From Punica granatum (Eukaryota; Streptophyta; Magnoliopsida; Myrtales; Lythraceae): a stretch of 64,000 nucleotides of DNA. The notes under the pieces are model-generated. The model was not told the DNA's origin. It made no database searches and saw only the letters and a program-made list of their open reading frames with translations. Position numbers and translations under genes: made by a program. Shown here one piece after another: positions 39,982-51,902 of the stretch. Where the stretch lies: assembly GCF_007655135.1 (NCBI RefSeq), contig NC_045127.1, positions 42,667,538-42,731,537 of the forward strand, written 5' to 3'. Within the stretch, counting starts at the first letter, position 1; each line of letters opens with the position of its first letter.

Positions 39982-40629
39982 ATGAGTCTCCTAGCCTGGA
40001 ACTGTTGGGGGTTGGGAGGAGACCCGACAGTCCGAGCCATGTGCCTCCTTTAAAAGAAGCACCACCCTAGCATGATTTTCTTATCCGAGACCAACACAAA
40101 CTCCAATCGATGCAATAAGATAGCGCAACGCTGCAATTTGGATGGCATTTTTAGCGTTGATTCCACGAACACCGCAGGAGGCCTCTATCTTATTTGGGAC
40201 ACGAAACTGAAGGTAACTATTCTAAAATATTCTTCCCATCATATACATGCCCTTATTGAATATGCTATGCTGCTTGCTGCTTGGTGTGTTACCTATGTAT
40301 ATGGTCCCTCATACGCCAATTTGAAGCATGCCTTGGTCTGAATTGTCTGAGATTGCTGATAGTGTTAATAGCCCTTGGTTATTGGTAGGAGATTTTAATA
40401 ACATATGCTCTGAATTTGACAAAAGGAGAGGTCGAGCCTTCGCCTCTTCCTCTTAGTCTTTTCTTGAAAACTTTATGAACCACTCTGGTTGCATTGATTT
40501 GGGATTTGCTGGAAACCCTTTTACTTGGCAAAACAAATGATCGGGTCTTGCTCACGTTAAGCTGAGGCTTGATATAGCCACTACTAATGATGAGTGGAGA
40601 CTCCTTTTTCCAAAAGCCGGAGTCTCTCA
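39982..40629 (+). pseudogene. LINE endonuclease domain, interrupted
   Basis: Starts MSLLAWNCWGLGGDPTVRA, the usual first motif of plant L1 endonucleases, then FLSETNTNS and YVYGPS. An in-frame stop occurs about 23 codons in. The coding sequence is cut at ...AGVS by the Harbinger insertion and resumes at 45162. Confidence 0.88.
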
Positions 40630-41002
40630 GGGTGTGTTTGGATTGGAAAAAATGTCCAATTCAACTCAACTTATTTCATAAAAGGACAAAACATGATTGA
40701 AATAAGTTTTCATGGTGGGTCCATACCAGTTTAATTCCTTCGAAGGAATCCTTCCTCTTGTGTTGACCACAGTCATGCTTTTTTCAAATTTTTTATTTGT
40801 TTTTTCAGAAGGCCACGACAAACACAATTGCCGTGGCCAGGGATTTTTTTTTTGCCTTTGCCTTTTTGCCGGTGAAGGTGCCGCAACAAAGGAGTAATTG
40901 TATGCATGAAATTAATTTCATTTAAACACAAATTTGACAAAATCAATGTCAAAGCATAACAATAATTATTACTAAATTCAAATACAAACACCTCAGTGTA
41001 TG

Positions 41003-42401
41003 TCATCGCCCTCCTCGCTCCGCACGCCATAACCAATTAGCGATACAGTCGCGTACAACATTCATTTCGGCGCTACTCATGTCCACATCAACTCTAATTC
41101 CTTGTTGTTGTGGTGGATTGCGAAATTCATCGTAATCCGCCCACGCATCGCCGTACTCCAGAAATAATCTGTCATGGTAATTATTACGGCGTATAAAATT
41201 ATGCAAAATAAAACAAGCAATGACAAGTTGTCCTTGTGTATACAGTATGAAGTTCGTCATTACACTCAGTATGGCGAATCTCTTTTTCAAAATACCGAAG
41301 CAACGTTCGATAACATTACGCACTGACGCATGGCGACGTATGGCACTGGTTGAATAGCTCTTTTTCCATTGTTGGCAGATTATGCTGAGGGAAATTGCTC
41401 CGGTGATACCGTTCTCCCTTGTATGGAGCCAAATATCCCGGTAAATTTGAAAACCCTGCATCAACAACGTAATATTGTCCTGCAAAGAACAAAAGGAAAA
41501 TTAAAGATAACTAATTTCGGCTTGCAATTTCATAGAAAATTGAAAATGTATAAGCAAATACTCACGACCACGTGGTGCTGGAAAGCGTTCAACTGACGCA
41601 GCGTCAACAAATATTCTTGAATCGTGTGCGGAACCCTCCTAACCCGTCATCACGTATGTGAACATCATGTCGTGTGAACAAGCAGCCAATACATTTTTTG
41701 ATATATCGGCATTACGATCGCGATAAGGTACTCTGTTCGCATGTGGCATGCATGCAGCGACATGGGTTCCATCGATAGCTCCAATACAATGTTGCATGAA
41801 AAACGCATAATTATATCTAACTCACATAGTATACCAAAAACAGTTCTACACAGTATGAAATTAGCAGATAACATACCCTAAAGAAGCGCCACCTTTCATC
41901 ATTTTCAATTTTCGGCTGGACAATAACGTTCTGCGGTGTTATAAAATCGGCAGATAATTCTTGTATTCCGCGTGTAATTTTTTTGATAACTCTTGAAATC
42001 GTTTCTTTCGAATGCTGAAACCTTTCCGCCACCATTGAAAATCGCATACTATGTGAAATAACCAACATGAACATACCAACTTGCTCTTCTACGGTAATAC
42101 CTTTTTTAGTATCTGTGATGCCACAGCGCAACCGCAGTGTGTCGCATAGATTTCTAAACACGTGTGGTTCCATTCTGAAGCTTTCGAAGCACCGAACGTC
42201 ACTCCCTAATACTTCAACAATATACTGTCGTCCTTGAAGTGAAGAATTTCTACACGGCATGTTCCGTGGAACGGGATCTTCCATCTGATCAAATTGCATC
42301 ATCAAGAAGTAGAACATACGTTGCCTACGTTCATTCTCGTCGTCTCCGGGGTTATTGTCATTGGCTGAAGACGTGCCATTACGAGACATACTGTTTGCCA
42401 A
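41003..42401 (-). pseudogene. Harbinger transposase (DDE), near-intact with one stop
   Basis: Read on the minus strand from ATG 42401. The N-terminal part has an HTH-like segment (ERFQHSKETISRVIKKI). After an intron near 41880-41820, GAIDGTH carries the first aspartate (about 41770). YYVVDAGF carries the second (about 41455), and VIERCFGILKKRF carries the glutamate (about 41310). The C-terminus ends WLWRAERGGR near 41006. An in-frame stop follows VMTG near 41640, so this copy is probably inactive unless that base lies in an intron. Confidence 0.85.
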
Positions 42402-42686
42402 ATGATCGCCTATAACTATGGAAATAAGTTCATGAATATATCGTTAACAAAAAAAGAACTCAATTATAATCATAACACAATAACATGTAACACACACATA
42501 AAATAAAAACTCATCAGTATAAGCAAACACACATAACAAACATCAGCAGTACGAGTTCAGTCAGAAAAAATAAAAAAAAACGTTGTTTTTCGAAAAAAAA
42601 AAAATCTGATCACGGTTGCTTCAAGGATGATCCAGCTGCAATATCCATTACATTCGTGACTCATCCTTGAACCACATGAAAAGCCT

Positions 42687-43834
42687 TCACACTCCTGGAT
42701 CAAGGAGTGCTTTGCCCGCTTTCACAAACAAGGGTTGAGGGATTCTCGATTCCAATTTAGCCAACTCATTGAGGGCTTCCTTGATGCTATTCTTCTCAGG
42801 TTTCTCAGGGCTCGATACCGACTTGCTTTTCTTTGCCGACGGTGGGGTCTCCTGTTGGTTCTTCGTGAAACTCTCCCTGAATATGTCCATGCACTCCTGC
42901 ATTTGTGAGCTCTTGCTTTGAGATCTTTTCGGCACTTGACGTCGAGACTTGGTTAAAATGGGCTCTGCAACATGGACAGGGTCATCACTCTCGTCGGAAC
43001 TTTCTTCGAGATCGACATGTTATTCCAGCTTTCCCTTCCCCCTAGATAAGAATTCCTCATTTAACAGGCGTTCTTCTTCTAAAGTTGGAGGTGGATCGGT
43101 TGAGAATATGCGAAGAGCACCGGTAGCCACTGAAGAACTAAAAAGTTACTTCTGCAAATCGTAGTGCTTGCAGCCCTTGCTCTGCAACATGGACAGGGTC
43201 ATTACTCTCGTCGGAACTTTCTTCGAGATCGACATGTTGTTTCAGCTTTCCCTTCCCCCTAGATAAGAATTCCTCATTTAACAGGCGTTCTTCTTCTAAA
43301 GTTGGAGGTGGATCGGTTGAGAATATGCGAAGAGCACCGGTAGCCACTGAAGAACTAAACAGTTACTTCTGCAAATCGTAGTGCTTGCAGCCCTTGCTCC
43401 GAAATGTCTTGTACGCCCTGTTCTTCTGTACGAAAAACAACGACATTGCTCAAAGGAGATCAGTGACAATTCATTGAAAACAACAGTAGAAGCCGAACAA
43501 ACAAAAAAACAGCATATACCTTTATAAACATATCCCAAACATCTGGGTCGGCTGTGATGGTGTTTGTGTCTGCATCCCACCCGACGCTTATATGCTTCAC
43601 TATTTCAGAAAATCGGGTGAAATTTGTCTTCATTCTTTGATACTTGTCCTTCACCTTCTGCAAGAACAGATGCTTATCGGGAAAAAGATTGATCATTTCA
43701 GCTGTGATCTCTTTCCAAGTGCTAGTCTTCCATGTTGTAGTGTGTGTTCTTCTTAGCTTCTCAAGCATTACGTTTAGGAAAGCTAAGTCCATTTCATCAC
43801 TCCATTCGATGATATTTTCCCCTTTTGGAGCCAT
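42687..43834 (-). pseudogene. Harbinger Myb/SANT-like DNA-binding protein
   Basis: ATG at 43834; the frame MAPKGENIIEWSDEMDLAFL carries the Myb/SANT-like domain, with tryptophans at IEWSDEM, TTTWKTSTWKE and WDMFIK. A GTATAT donor follows FIK at about 43518. A second exon begins near 43425 and reads RAYKTFRSKG. A 217-bp tandem duplication (42962-43395) shifts the frame in the acidic linker. The C-terminal part (42935-42687) is lysine/serine-rich. In this superfamily the second protein helps the transposase bind DNA and enter the nucleus. Confidence 0.8.
42962..43395. repeat. 217-bp tandem duplication
   Basis: Two copies, 42962-43178 and 43179-43395, each starting GCTCTGCAACATGGACAGGG, nearly identical. 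The length is not a multiple of three, so the duplication breaks the Myb/SANT-like frame. Confidence 0.92.
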
Positions 43835-43998
43835 GATGCATGCAGTTGTTGTAGCAAAACTTCCACAAATAACAGGCAAAACAAAATGAATGACAAACAA
43901 ACAAAACTTCGCAGCAGAAAGACAATGCATAAACGAACAAATAGCGACTCCCATCTCTCGTAAATCCATAAGACTATGTTTGGGAAAAAAGGAATGCA

Positions 43999-44466
43999 CA
44001 GCAGTAGGTTCTCAGACAAGATCCGAACTTCTCTGGTGTTTTTCGCAACAAAATAATCACAAACAGCTCACGGTTTTAGCAAGTTGTGTAAGTCCAGAGA
44101 ACAAAAGCAATCAAAGTCCTGACACTGACGCTTTCAAATTGAATTTCAATGAGCAGCAGTAGGTTCTTAGACAAGATCCGAACTTCTCTGGTGTTTTTCG
44201 TAACAAAATAATCACTAACAGCTCACGGTTTTAGCAAGTTGTATAAGTCCAGAGAACAAAAGCAATCAAAGTCCTGACACTGACGCTTTCAAACTGAAAT
44301 TTCAATGAGCAGCAGTAGGTTCTCAGACAAGAGCCGAACTTCTCTGGTGTTTTTCGCAACAAAATAATCACTAATAGCTCACGATTTTAGCAAGTTGTAT
44401 GAGTCCAGAGAGCAAAAGCAATCACAGTCGTGACACTGACGCTTTCAAACTGAACTTTCAATGAGC
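43999..44466. repeat. Three-copy minisatellite, period about 156 bp
   Basis: Copies start at 43999, 44154 and 44310, each with CAGCAGTAGGTTCT and CGAACTTCTCTGGTGTTTTT. They lie upstream of the Myb/SANT-like gene inside the Harbinger element. Confidence 0.92.
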
Positions 44467-45161
44467 TTTCAGGCTAAATGCAGCAATATTCAAACAAGTG
44501 CTTCAGAGCTTCCAATGAGCAGTCAACGAAGAAAAACGAGAATAGAGCACTTAGAGACAGAGGCCGACGGAACATACCTCTAATGCGGATGCTTCTCCCA
44601 AATCTTCGTCTACCGCTGCTTAAATCGGCAAATTGAGCCGAGAACAGAGCAATTGGAGGGCCCCCTACAATTTTGCATTATTCGGGAGATCTGACATCGC
44701 GTGCCGGAGCACAGTTCTCCGCGAATAATTCCTGACAATTTCCCCTTTTCACTGTGAAGCGCAGCTCCTTTGCCCGCTACTCATCATGGACGAACAGTCT
44801 CTGACATCGACGAAATTGACGGAATGGAAGTGAGAAATCAATGGAATTGACGGAATGGAGGTGAGTAATCAATGGAATTGACGGAACCCACTTACCAATC
44901 GAGAGTTTCCGCCCTCGATTTGAGATTCTTGCAACCAATTTCGTTGAAATTTCAAACCCTACCGACGCTTGGAAGGAGGAAGCTTCACGGATTCTTTGGC
45001 TTTCACTCGAACGGTCTTCTGCCCAGAAGTCACGGTTTGTCGAGCACTTTGACCCACCGTTGTGCTATTGGGACCCACATCTTTGAAAATGCAGACAAAG
45101 TTTGTCGGGTAGCAAATTGGATGGAGTTGAGTTGAGCATTGCTCATAATCCAAACAAGCTC

Positions 45162-48100
45162 TCACCTGCCCTATGCCAAGTTCGATCATAATCCAATTTT
45201 GATAAATGTTTGGATGGATTCAAACAAAAAAACCTAGACCCTTTCACTTTGAGGAAGCCTGGACCCGTGACCACACCAGCCAAGAAGTGGTTGAAAAGGC
45301 TTGGTTACTCGAAGCAAAAGGCTCTAGAGCTTTTCAATTTTCTTGCAAAATTAAAAATGTGAAAAAAGAATTGAAAGTTTGGAATAACAATTGTTTTAGC
45401 CACTGTGATATAAGAATTGCTGAGATTATTGAAGAACTTGATGAACTTCAACGACTAGACCAAACTCCAAAAACCAAAGATAAAGAGGAACACCTCCTAA
45501 CAACCCTTGATGAATTTTTTCTTAGGGAAGACCTCATATGGCGCCAAAAATCACGTGATTTATGGCTCAAAGATGGTGATCGAAACTCCATATTCTTTCA
45601 TTTGTCCACAATCATTAGAAAACGATCAAACCATATTGCAGCCATAAAAAATCCAAGTGGGGACTGGATCCAAGATCCAGAAGAAATAGGCAATTATTTC
45701 ATCCAAAATTTTAAGGATTTCTTAACCTCCTCAAATCCCGCATTTCCTGACAATCTTGAAGGCCTTTTCGAATAAGCCATTACTAATGAAGAGAATGTCA
45801 TACTCACTTCCATCCCAGACAGTGAAGAGGTCATTAGAGTTCTCAAGGCAATCCCTAATCTTAAGGCCACTAGACCAGATGACTTTCCAGCTTTCTTTTA
45901 CAAACATTATGGCCACGTCCACTCATCTCAACAGTCCAATCCTTTTTTCACTATGGTCATATTCTTAGAGAATGGAGCAACAGTTTCATAACTCATATCC
46001 CAATATCACAAAATGCTTCCACTTTCAAAGATTTCTGACCAATTAGTCTTTGCAATGTGAGCTATAAGGTCATCTCCAAAATCATTGTAGAAAGACTCAA
46101 ACCCTTCCTCCATAGAATCGTCTCTCCGAACCAAACTACCTTTATTGAAGGAAGATGGATAAATGAAAACGGTCTTCTTGCTCATGAAATTATCCATAAA
46201 ATGAAGAAGACTAAAGCCCAAAGGGGCCGGATCGACATGAAAAACGATTTTATGAAAGCTTTTCACAAACTAGAATGGTCTTTCATCATCACTATCCTCA
46301 AAAAAGTTGGCTTTCATGAAAACTTTATCTCTTGGATCCATCGATAGATTTCCACATCTTCCTTTTCTGTACTCATCAATGGCTCACCATATGGACATTT
46401 CTCTCCCAAAAGAGGTATAAGACAAGGTGACCCAATATATCCATACCTGTTCATTATTTCTATGGAAGCCTTGTCTCGACTTCTTTACAGGGCTGAGGGC
46501 ATAAGGTGCCCTAAAAGGCATACAAATTAGTAGCCCTCAGATCCCACTTGATGTTTACGGATGACTTACTCATCTTTTCAAGGGCCACCACCTCTGAAAT
46601 TAACACTGTCAAGAGCATCCTAGAAAAATTCAGTTTGTGGTCTGGCCAAGAAGTCAACGTCTCCAAATCAGGTGTTTTCTTCTTAAGGAACACCACAGCC
46701 CAGGCTCGGAAGGACATTAAGAGCATTTTGGGAATGAGGAAGGTCAAAGAGGACTCTCACTATCAGGGTAATCTACTCTTTATATATATAGAGAAAGAGT
46801 TTTTATTTCATCATTGAAAACATAAAGAGCAAAGTTATATCTTAGAAATCCAAATCACCGTCTTGGGCGAGTCGGGCAACCTTAGCTAAATTTGTTATAA
46901 CTAGTATTCCCATCTATAACATGTCTTTGTTACGTCTCCTTAAGTCCACACTTGGCAAGATTGATCAAGTGAAAGACGTTTTTTGTGGGGTCGTAAAAAA
47001 GAAGAGGGAAGCTATTTTGTCCCAAAGAGTTGAGATTCGATATGCCAGCTAAATGCCATGGGAGGTCTAGGATATAAGAGAGCTGAGGATTCAAACCGAG
47101 CGATGTTCTCGAAAATAGCATAGGCCCATATCTCGAACTCCAATAGCCTTGCCTTCTGAGCTATGAAATCCAAGTACGACAACTTCCTCTTCTCAACCAG
47201 CGCCCATCAGCGAGTTCCTCATACACATGGAAAGAACTTCAATGGTGCAAGAATACTATACAATCAGGTATGTGCCATGCCATTGGTGATGGAGCATCCA
47301 CTTTCATATAGCAACCCATGGATCCTAGGTAATCCCGACTATAAACCCATCTCTAACGCAGGAATACAGGTTGATCCGAAAGCTAAGCTATGTGACTTAA
47401 TGCTCTTAAATCCAAAACGGTGGATGCCATTGCCTTGAACATTTTGAGAATTCATCTTCCTCAAGAAGATTACAGGAACTCGATCATCTGGACCCCAACT
47501 ACCTCTGATGCTCACTCGGTAAAATCGTTCCCTGAACTTGATCAAAAGCATCGTTTCAGCTCTGCTTCAAACATTAATTGGTAGCTTTATGGTGACTGAA
47601 GTTGCATGACCGCTTGAAAATCCATCTAAGGAGAATGACAAGTGAATGCTTCCCCTGGTTCATACAAAACAATGCCCCATATCCGCTTTGTCGAACCAGC
47701 TCCGATAATTATGCTCATTTCTTTGGGGATTCCATCTTTTATGGTGTTGCTTGAAGGAAATAACTGTGGAATATTTTGTCGAATATTATTCCATGCACAT
47801 CTATTACTGATATTGTTGAGTTCATTGTGAATCCCCCTTATCTCTTTGGCTAGCATGTTACCTGATTGTGCCTCTTTTACTTTATATGGTTCTATAATTC
47901 TTTATGAACTTTGGAGCCTTAGAAATGATGTTTTGGCTACTGGTAAAAGAGCTGATCTTACTTCTTCCATCAGTCGGATCAAGCGAGCTTTCAAGGAACA
48001 TACCAGCAAGTAAGCATCTAACGAACTTCTCAATCCTCCACTCAGCCCAACCGACAACTATGGAGAAACCAACAACTCGAAACAATAATGGATACACATT

Positions 48101-48376
48101 AACATTGATGCTGCTTGGACGACAAACAAATCTTGCTTGGTAGGAACCATGGGCATTGCGAATAAGCCAATATCCTACTCTTGGTTCTCTTCGATTGAGG
48201 TTGCCTCCCCTATACAAGCTGAAGCGAAAGTTGAGCTGCTAGCTATCTCGTTAGCGCTTGATTGTGGATGGAAGAAAATTTGGATACACATTGATACCCT
48301 TTTGCTAGTTGATGCTATCCATAAACTGTCTTCTTTTCTCGGATTGGAAATGTACGTGGATATCAAGTTCCAATAA
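45162..48376 (+). pseudogene. LINE endonuclease end, reverse transcriptase and RNase H-like region, broken
   Basis: Resumes with SHLPYA after the Harbinger element, then RPFHFEEAW and the linker (45240-45775). RT motifs are SYKVISKIIVERLKPFL (46057), [19 protein letters not shown] (about 46410), and MFTDDLLIFSRAT (about 46550), where the usual FADD is FTDD. The C-terminal RNase H-like part is at about 48137-48376 (EAKVELLAISLALDCGWKKI). Many stops and frameshifts show it is dead. Confidence 0.9.
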
Positions 48377-48519
48377 CCCTCTTGCCCATGATTTAGGCCA
48401 ATATGGCCTCAAATCAAATTTTGATTCATTTGTATGCTAGAGGATTATCCGGCTGCGGATGTATCTTTATTGTCATCATAATGATATCTCATCTTTATCC
48501 AAAAACATAAGGATTACCC

Positions 48520-49234
48520 CGTTAGTAAGCTTATGCCCAACTACCTCGTTTCAGAAAATAATATATGAGGTTAATGAAGTTTCATCTTAGTAACCCAATC
48601 GTGCATAATTAAAATTTCCGTGTATTAGAACATGAAATAGATTACGGTTCACCGATAGAATTGGGTCATCGCTATCCAAATAAAAACGCTGTTTCTATCA
48701 TGCACAACAATTATTATCAACGATCAACCGGTGCACACAATGCATTGTGCAAGTTGATGAGCCGCTAGATTAGCATATGGCGGCCCATTCTTGTCCTACC
48801 CGCACAGCCTAATAGTGGAGGCATGCTCACTAGTAAAAAGATGAAGAAGATATTATACGTATGAAATGGTCCTAATCGCTCAATTTACCAACAGCATTCA
48901 AGCCTGCCGTGTCATTGAAGACAAAGAATGAGAGCACAAATTTTTGCTCAATAAGAAGAGGCAAAAGATTAAGCCTGCATTGTCACTACTTGTCACTACT
49001 GTTAGTCTTGGCACTACTTGTCGAATTCCCATATGACGCCTCCATCCTCTGCAATGACAAAGCAGATGTTAGCTGCAGCATAAAGCTCGTCGACTGCACC
49101 AGAAAGAGGTATTGAACGGGGAGATGCTGACGTGCAGTCCAAGAAATATACTTTCAGAAAATGCTTGCTGTCTACTGCGAGTGAAATCCCCGTTTCCCTT
49201 GTTTAAGGTAATTGTTGGAGTGTCCAAATATCAT
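48520..49234. other. Intergenic region after the LINE
   Basis: No gene is recognised. The frame at 48909-49115 is short with no homology seen. Confidence 0.4.
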
Positions 49235-49353
49235 TTATATTAAGCAGTATAGCTCCACGGATGAAAATTTTTCATTCTCAAAATCTGGAGGCATCGGAAA
49301 CTGCATAGACTCTACAGTTGAAGACCTGATGAGCACTTTTATTAGAAGTACTG

Positions 49354-49626
49354 CTAACGTATTACGGAAATACCTTTGACTTTCTTGTTTATCCAGATCT
49401 CGAGCAGCATCCCTGCGCCAACTCCCCCAGCAATACATGCCCCGTAAAAGGCAAGGGCAGAGGGAAGAGATCTTCGAGGAAGGAAGTAGCATTCTGGAAT
49501 TTGTCTTATCTTCCTTGGAAGCCGTTTCTTCACGACTGGTTTGCCACCGGGGTCCTTTTGCAGGTCATTACCAACGGCCTTCCAGTCAACCCCTTTGAAG
49601 GGGTCTTTTGATTCTTCAGTTCCCAT
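49354..49626 (-). CDS. Small conserved plant protein with one membrane segment (first coding exon)
   Basis: Reads MGTEESKDPFKGVDWKAVG, then a basic stretch (KKRLPRKIRQIPECYFLPRR) and one hydrophobic segment (LAFYGACIAGGVGAGMLLEIWI). The exon seems to end after NKKVK at a GTATTT donor (about 49369). A short last exon near 49250-49300 is likely but its acceptor is uncertain. Just upstream of the ATG is a good acceptor (CTTCCAATTCAG), so a 5'-UTR intron is likely, with the first exon possibly near 51.1 kb. The function is unknown. I associate this type with an uncharacterised Arabidopsis protein in the same block (perhaps At2g46540), from memory only. Confidence 0.65.
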   Translation of the reverse strand: MGTEESKDPFKGVDWKAVGNDLQKDPGGKPVVKKRLPRKIRQIPECYFLPRRSLPSALAFYGACIAGGVGAGMLLEIWINKKVKGISVIR

Positions 49627-49629
49627 TTC

Positions 49630-51632
49630 CCGTCGCTAATACTGAATTGGAAGCTAAAATTGCAATGTTTTAATAAAAATGTGAAGTGAGAATTAAGAGG
49701 ATGAAAAGCATCTGCATGCACAGGAACTTAAGGGAAAGAGATCAAATAAAAGGAGACAACATTGCAATATATAGGTAGATTGGTTCACAACATAAACCTG
49801 AAAAAAGGATTTAATAGAGAAATTATAGGAAATGCATCCCCAAAAGCCTAAAATAGAAGTTACTGGATAACCTTTGCAAGAAAATGCTCAAGAATCTAGC
49901 AAGCCTATGGAAAATACCATCCCACAGAGCTCTGCGGATAGCAAACACCAAGCATGTCAGGCTTGGTACCTACTGTAGTTCTTACAATTAGTGCCCCATT
50001 TGGCTTCAGACTGTAATCCTTTTTTAGAGACCAGACACGAAGGATATTATTAGATCACACCAACAGTATAAACCATCTCCAGAGGAAAAGTAGTTAAAGG
50101 CTCTCAATGACTCTTAACTGTCTTTTCAATGGGCCACTGACTCTTGCTAGTTAAAACAAAAATCATATACATTATTGTCGTAACATGAAGCAGAATTGTG
50201 GGGAGAAGAAGAGAGGGGGGGTGGTTGGGGGTGGAAGATGATGAGTGCGAGTCATAAGTGCCCAACGAATGAAAACTGTTTCCAGTGTCAAACTTAAAAG
50301 CATCTGAATTTCTAACTGGTGATGTCCAAACAACATAGAAAGCACGACTGCATAAATACGCATGCCCAAACCAAAGTTTTATTTGCTTCCATTTACGCTG
50401 CATAAATCTGGTGGCCTAAAGCCAACACAATGAGAACTTTTGACCAACTATTCATGTGAATCAATCAAAATGACATTGAGTTAAATAGATGCTCGCCCAA
50501 CACAATGAATCTAACTTTTGGTCATCAAGCTTCCACTTATCACGAAATAAAAGGAAAAGGAAAAAAAAAATGGGGGCCAAGTCTCAATTGAAAAGAATCA
50601 ATGAAATTATTCAGTATATGAACCCCAGGAACTCAGAACAAGCAGGTTTTAGTAAAAGTTCTGCTAAAGATAACAACGTTGGGACATTTCGTCGAACAGT
50701 TCGTGCTCAACAACGTCAAAGAACTCAATCCGATGAGTTCTCCGAAGTATAACCTCAGGAAAACTCTACTCTGGGAACGGAGACAAACTGGGAGCAATAG
50801 GGAGAAAACCCTATAATAAGAATTGCCTATCACCTCTACCACTTCATCTGGGCAATAACAGGGCCACTGCAGGAGAACATAGCAATTGACAAAAGAAGAT
50901 TCGGTCTCTGGAAGACCCATCACGGCCAGAGTATTGGAAATTTCAGAAGAAGAACATAGCAATTGAGAACCACAACAATGTAAGCATTTTAAAGATCCAC
51001 AGTGAGGCGGCACTCTCTCAGTCCCGACTCCCCCAGTTGGGTTTACTTTCATCAAAATGCAACCAAATAATCGACAGTTACGGTTTAGAGAGAGAAGCAC
51101 CTGTCGTTAGGGATTGGCGAGCTAGAGTGGGCACAGCTCGGGCGAGCCAGTATGGTGGATGGGCGACAACGAGCTTGGCCGGCAGAGGAACGGCGGAGGA
51201 ATGGCGGCGAGCGACGAAGAAGATTTGGCATTTGGGAAGTGGAAACCCTTGAAAGACTTCCCGTGGAAGGACGACAATCAACTATTTTATAAGATGAGGG
51301 ACTTGACTAGAAATAATATAAATATCGGGCATACATATAAATAAATATATAAATAAAAACCAAATGTTTAGTTGCCAAGCGTCTATTTGGCGATTCATCG
51401 GAAGATGACACAGACACTACCAATGGGGCTGTCGGACTAATTCAAATCCACCGGTGAACGTCGTAAAAACCAAATCTTTGGCTGAGAACCAACGAGAGCT
51501 CTAATCTGATGAGGCAGCGAGGAGAATCGCTGGCAACCGGGCTCACTCTCCGTGCGTAGAGCTCCCGCAAGCAGCAGCAGCCGCCCGCCGTCGTCGGAGA
51601 CAAACCGCGGCGTTTGGCGGGGTTCCTTCGCC
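49630..51632. other. Intergenic or 5'-leader region
   Basis: No protein gene is recognised. The stretch probably holds the long 5'-UTR intron and promoter of the small membrane protein gene (-) and, at the right end, the promoter of the TPR gene (+). A GC-richer patch at 51.08-51.28 kb could be a shared or bidirectional promoter zone. Confidence 0.35.
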
Positions 51633-51761
51633 ATGGAGCTCGTGTCGTTGTTCGTGCCCTTCTTTGTGCTGAAGGTGGTCATGAAACTCAAGTATCCCGA
51701 CTCCTTCATGATGACCCGTCTCTTCCACGCCATCCTCCACCACCATAACCACCCTTCCTAA
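51633..51761 (+). CDS. Short ORF upstream of the TPR gene (uORF or small peptide)
   Basis: 42 aa. The start is hydrophobic (MELVSLFVPFFVLKVVM) and the end is histidine-rich (HAILHHHNHPS). The ATG sits in a good context (GCCATGG). It ends 141 bp before the ATG of the TPR gene on the same strand. It may be a uORF or an independent small membrane peptide. No family is recognised. Confidence 0.35.
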   Translation: MELVSLFVPFFVLKVVMKLKYPDSFMMTRLFHAILHHHNHPS

Positions 51762-51902
51762 TCTCCTAATCATTCGCCACTCCCTCCCCAATCATGACCC
51801 TGATCTGATCCCCCTTCTCCCTCTATTTCTTCACCACCGGACGGACCCCCCGATGCGCCCAAATTTTGCTTTCCGGCTTCAGACTTTCTGTATCTCACGG
51901 AA

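Larger units (their letters stand above)
40630..45161 (-). mobile_element. PIF/Harbinger DNA transposon, nested in the LINE
   Basis: 4532 bp. The termini are inverted: left GGGTGTGTTTGGATT, right (reverse complement) GAGCTTGTTTGGATT. The target duplication is TCA (40627-40629 and 45162-45164). It has the two genes typical of the superfamily, both on the minus strand: a DDE transposase (41.0-42.4 kb) and a Myb/SANT-like protein (42.7-43.8 kb). Excision of the element plus one TCA restores the LINE frame, which confirms the boundaries. Subterminal tandem repeats lie at 43999-44466. Confidence 0.92.
37966..48503 (+). mobile_element. L1-type LINE, near full length, split by a Harbinger element
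   Basis: Flanked by a perfect 16-bp duplication AACATAAGGATTACCC (37950-37965 and 48504-48519), preceded at the 3' side by a short A run. Removing the nested Harbinger element and its TCA duplication leaves 6003 bp, normal for a plant L1. Protein order is ORF1 with a CCHC-like knuckle, AP-type endonuclease, reverse transcriptase and a C-terminal RNase H-like region. All frames carry stops and shifts. Confidence 0.93.

Noticed and set aside
50489..50752. 87-codon plus-strand frame
   Set aside because: Lysine-rich without a domain and not conserved to my knowledge; most likely chance in an intron or intergenic stretch.
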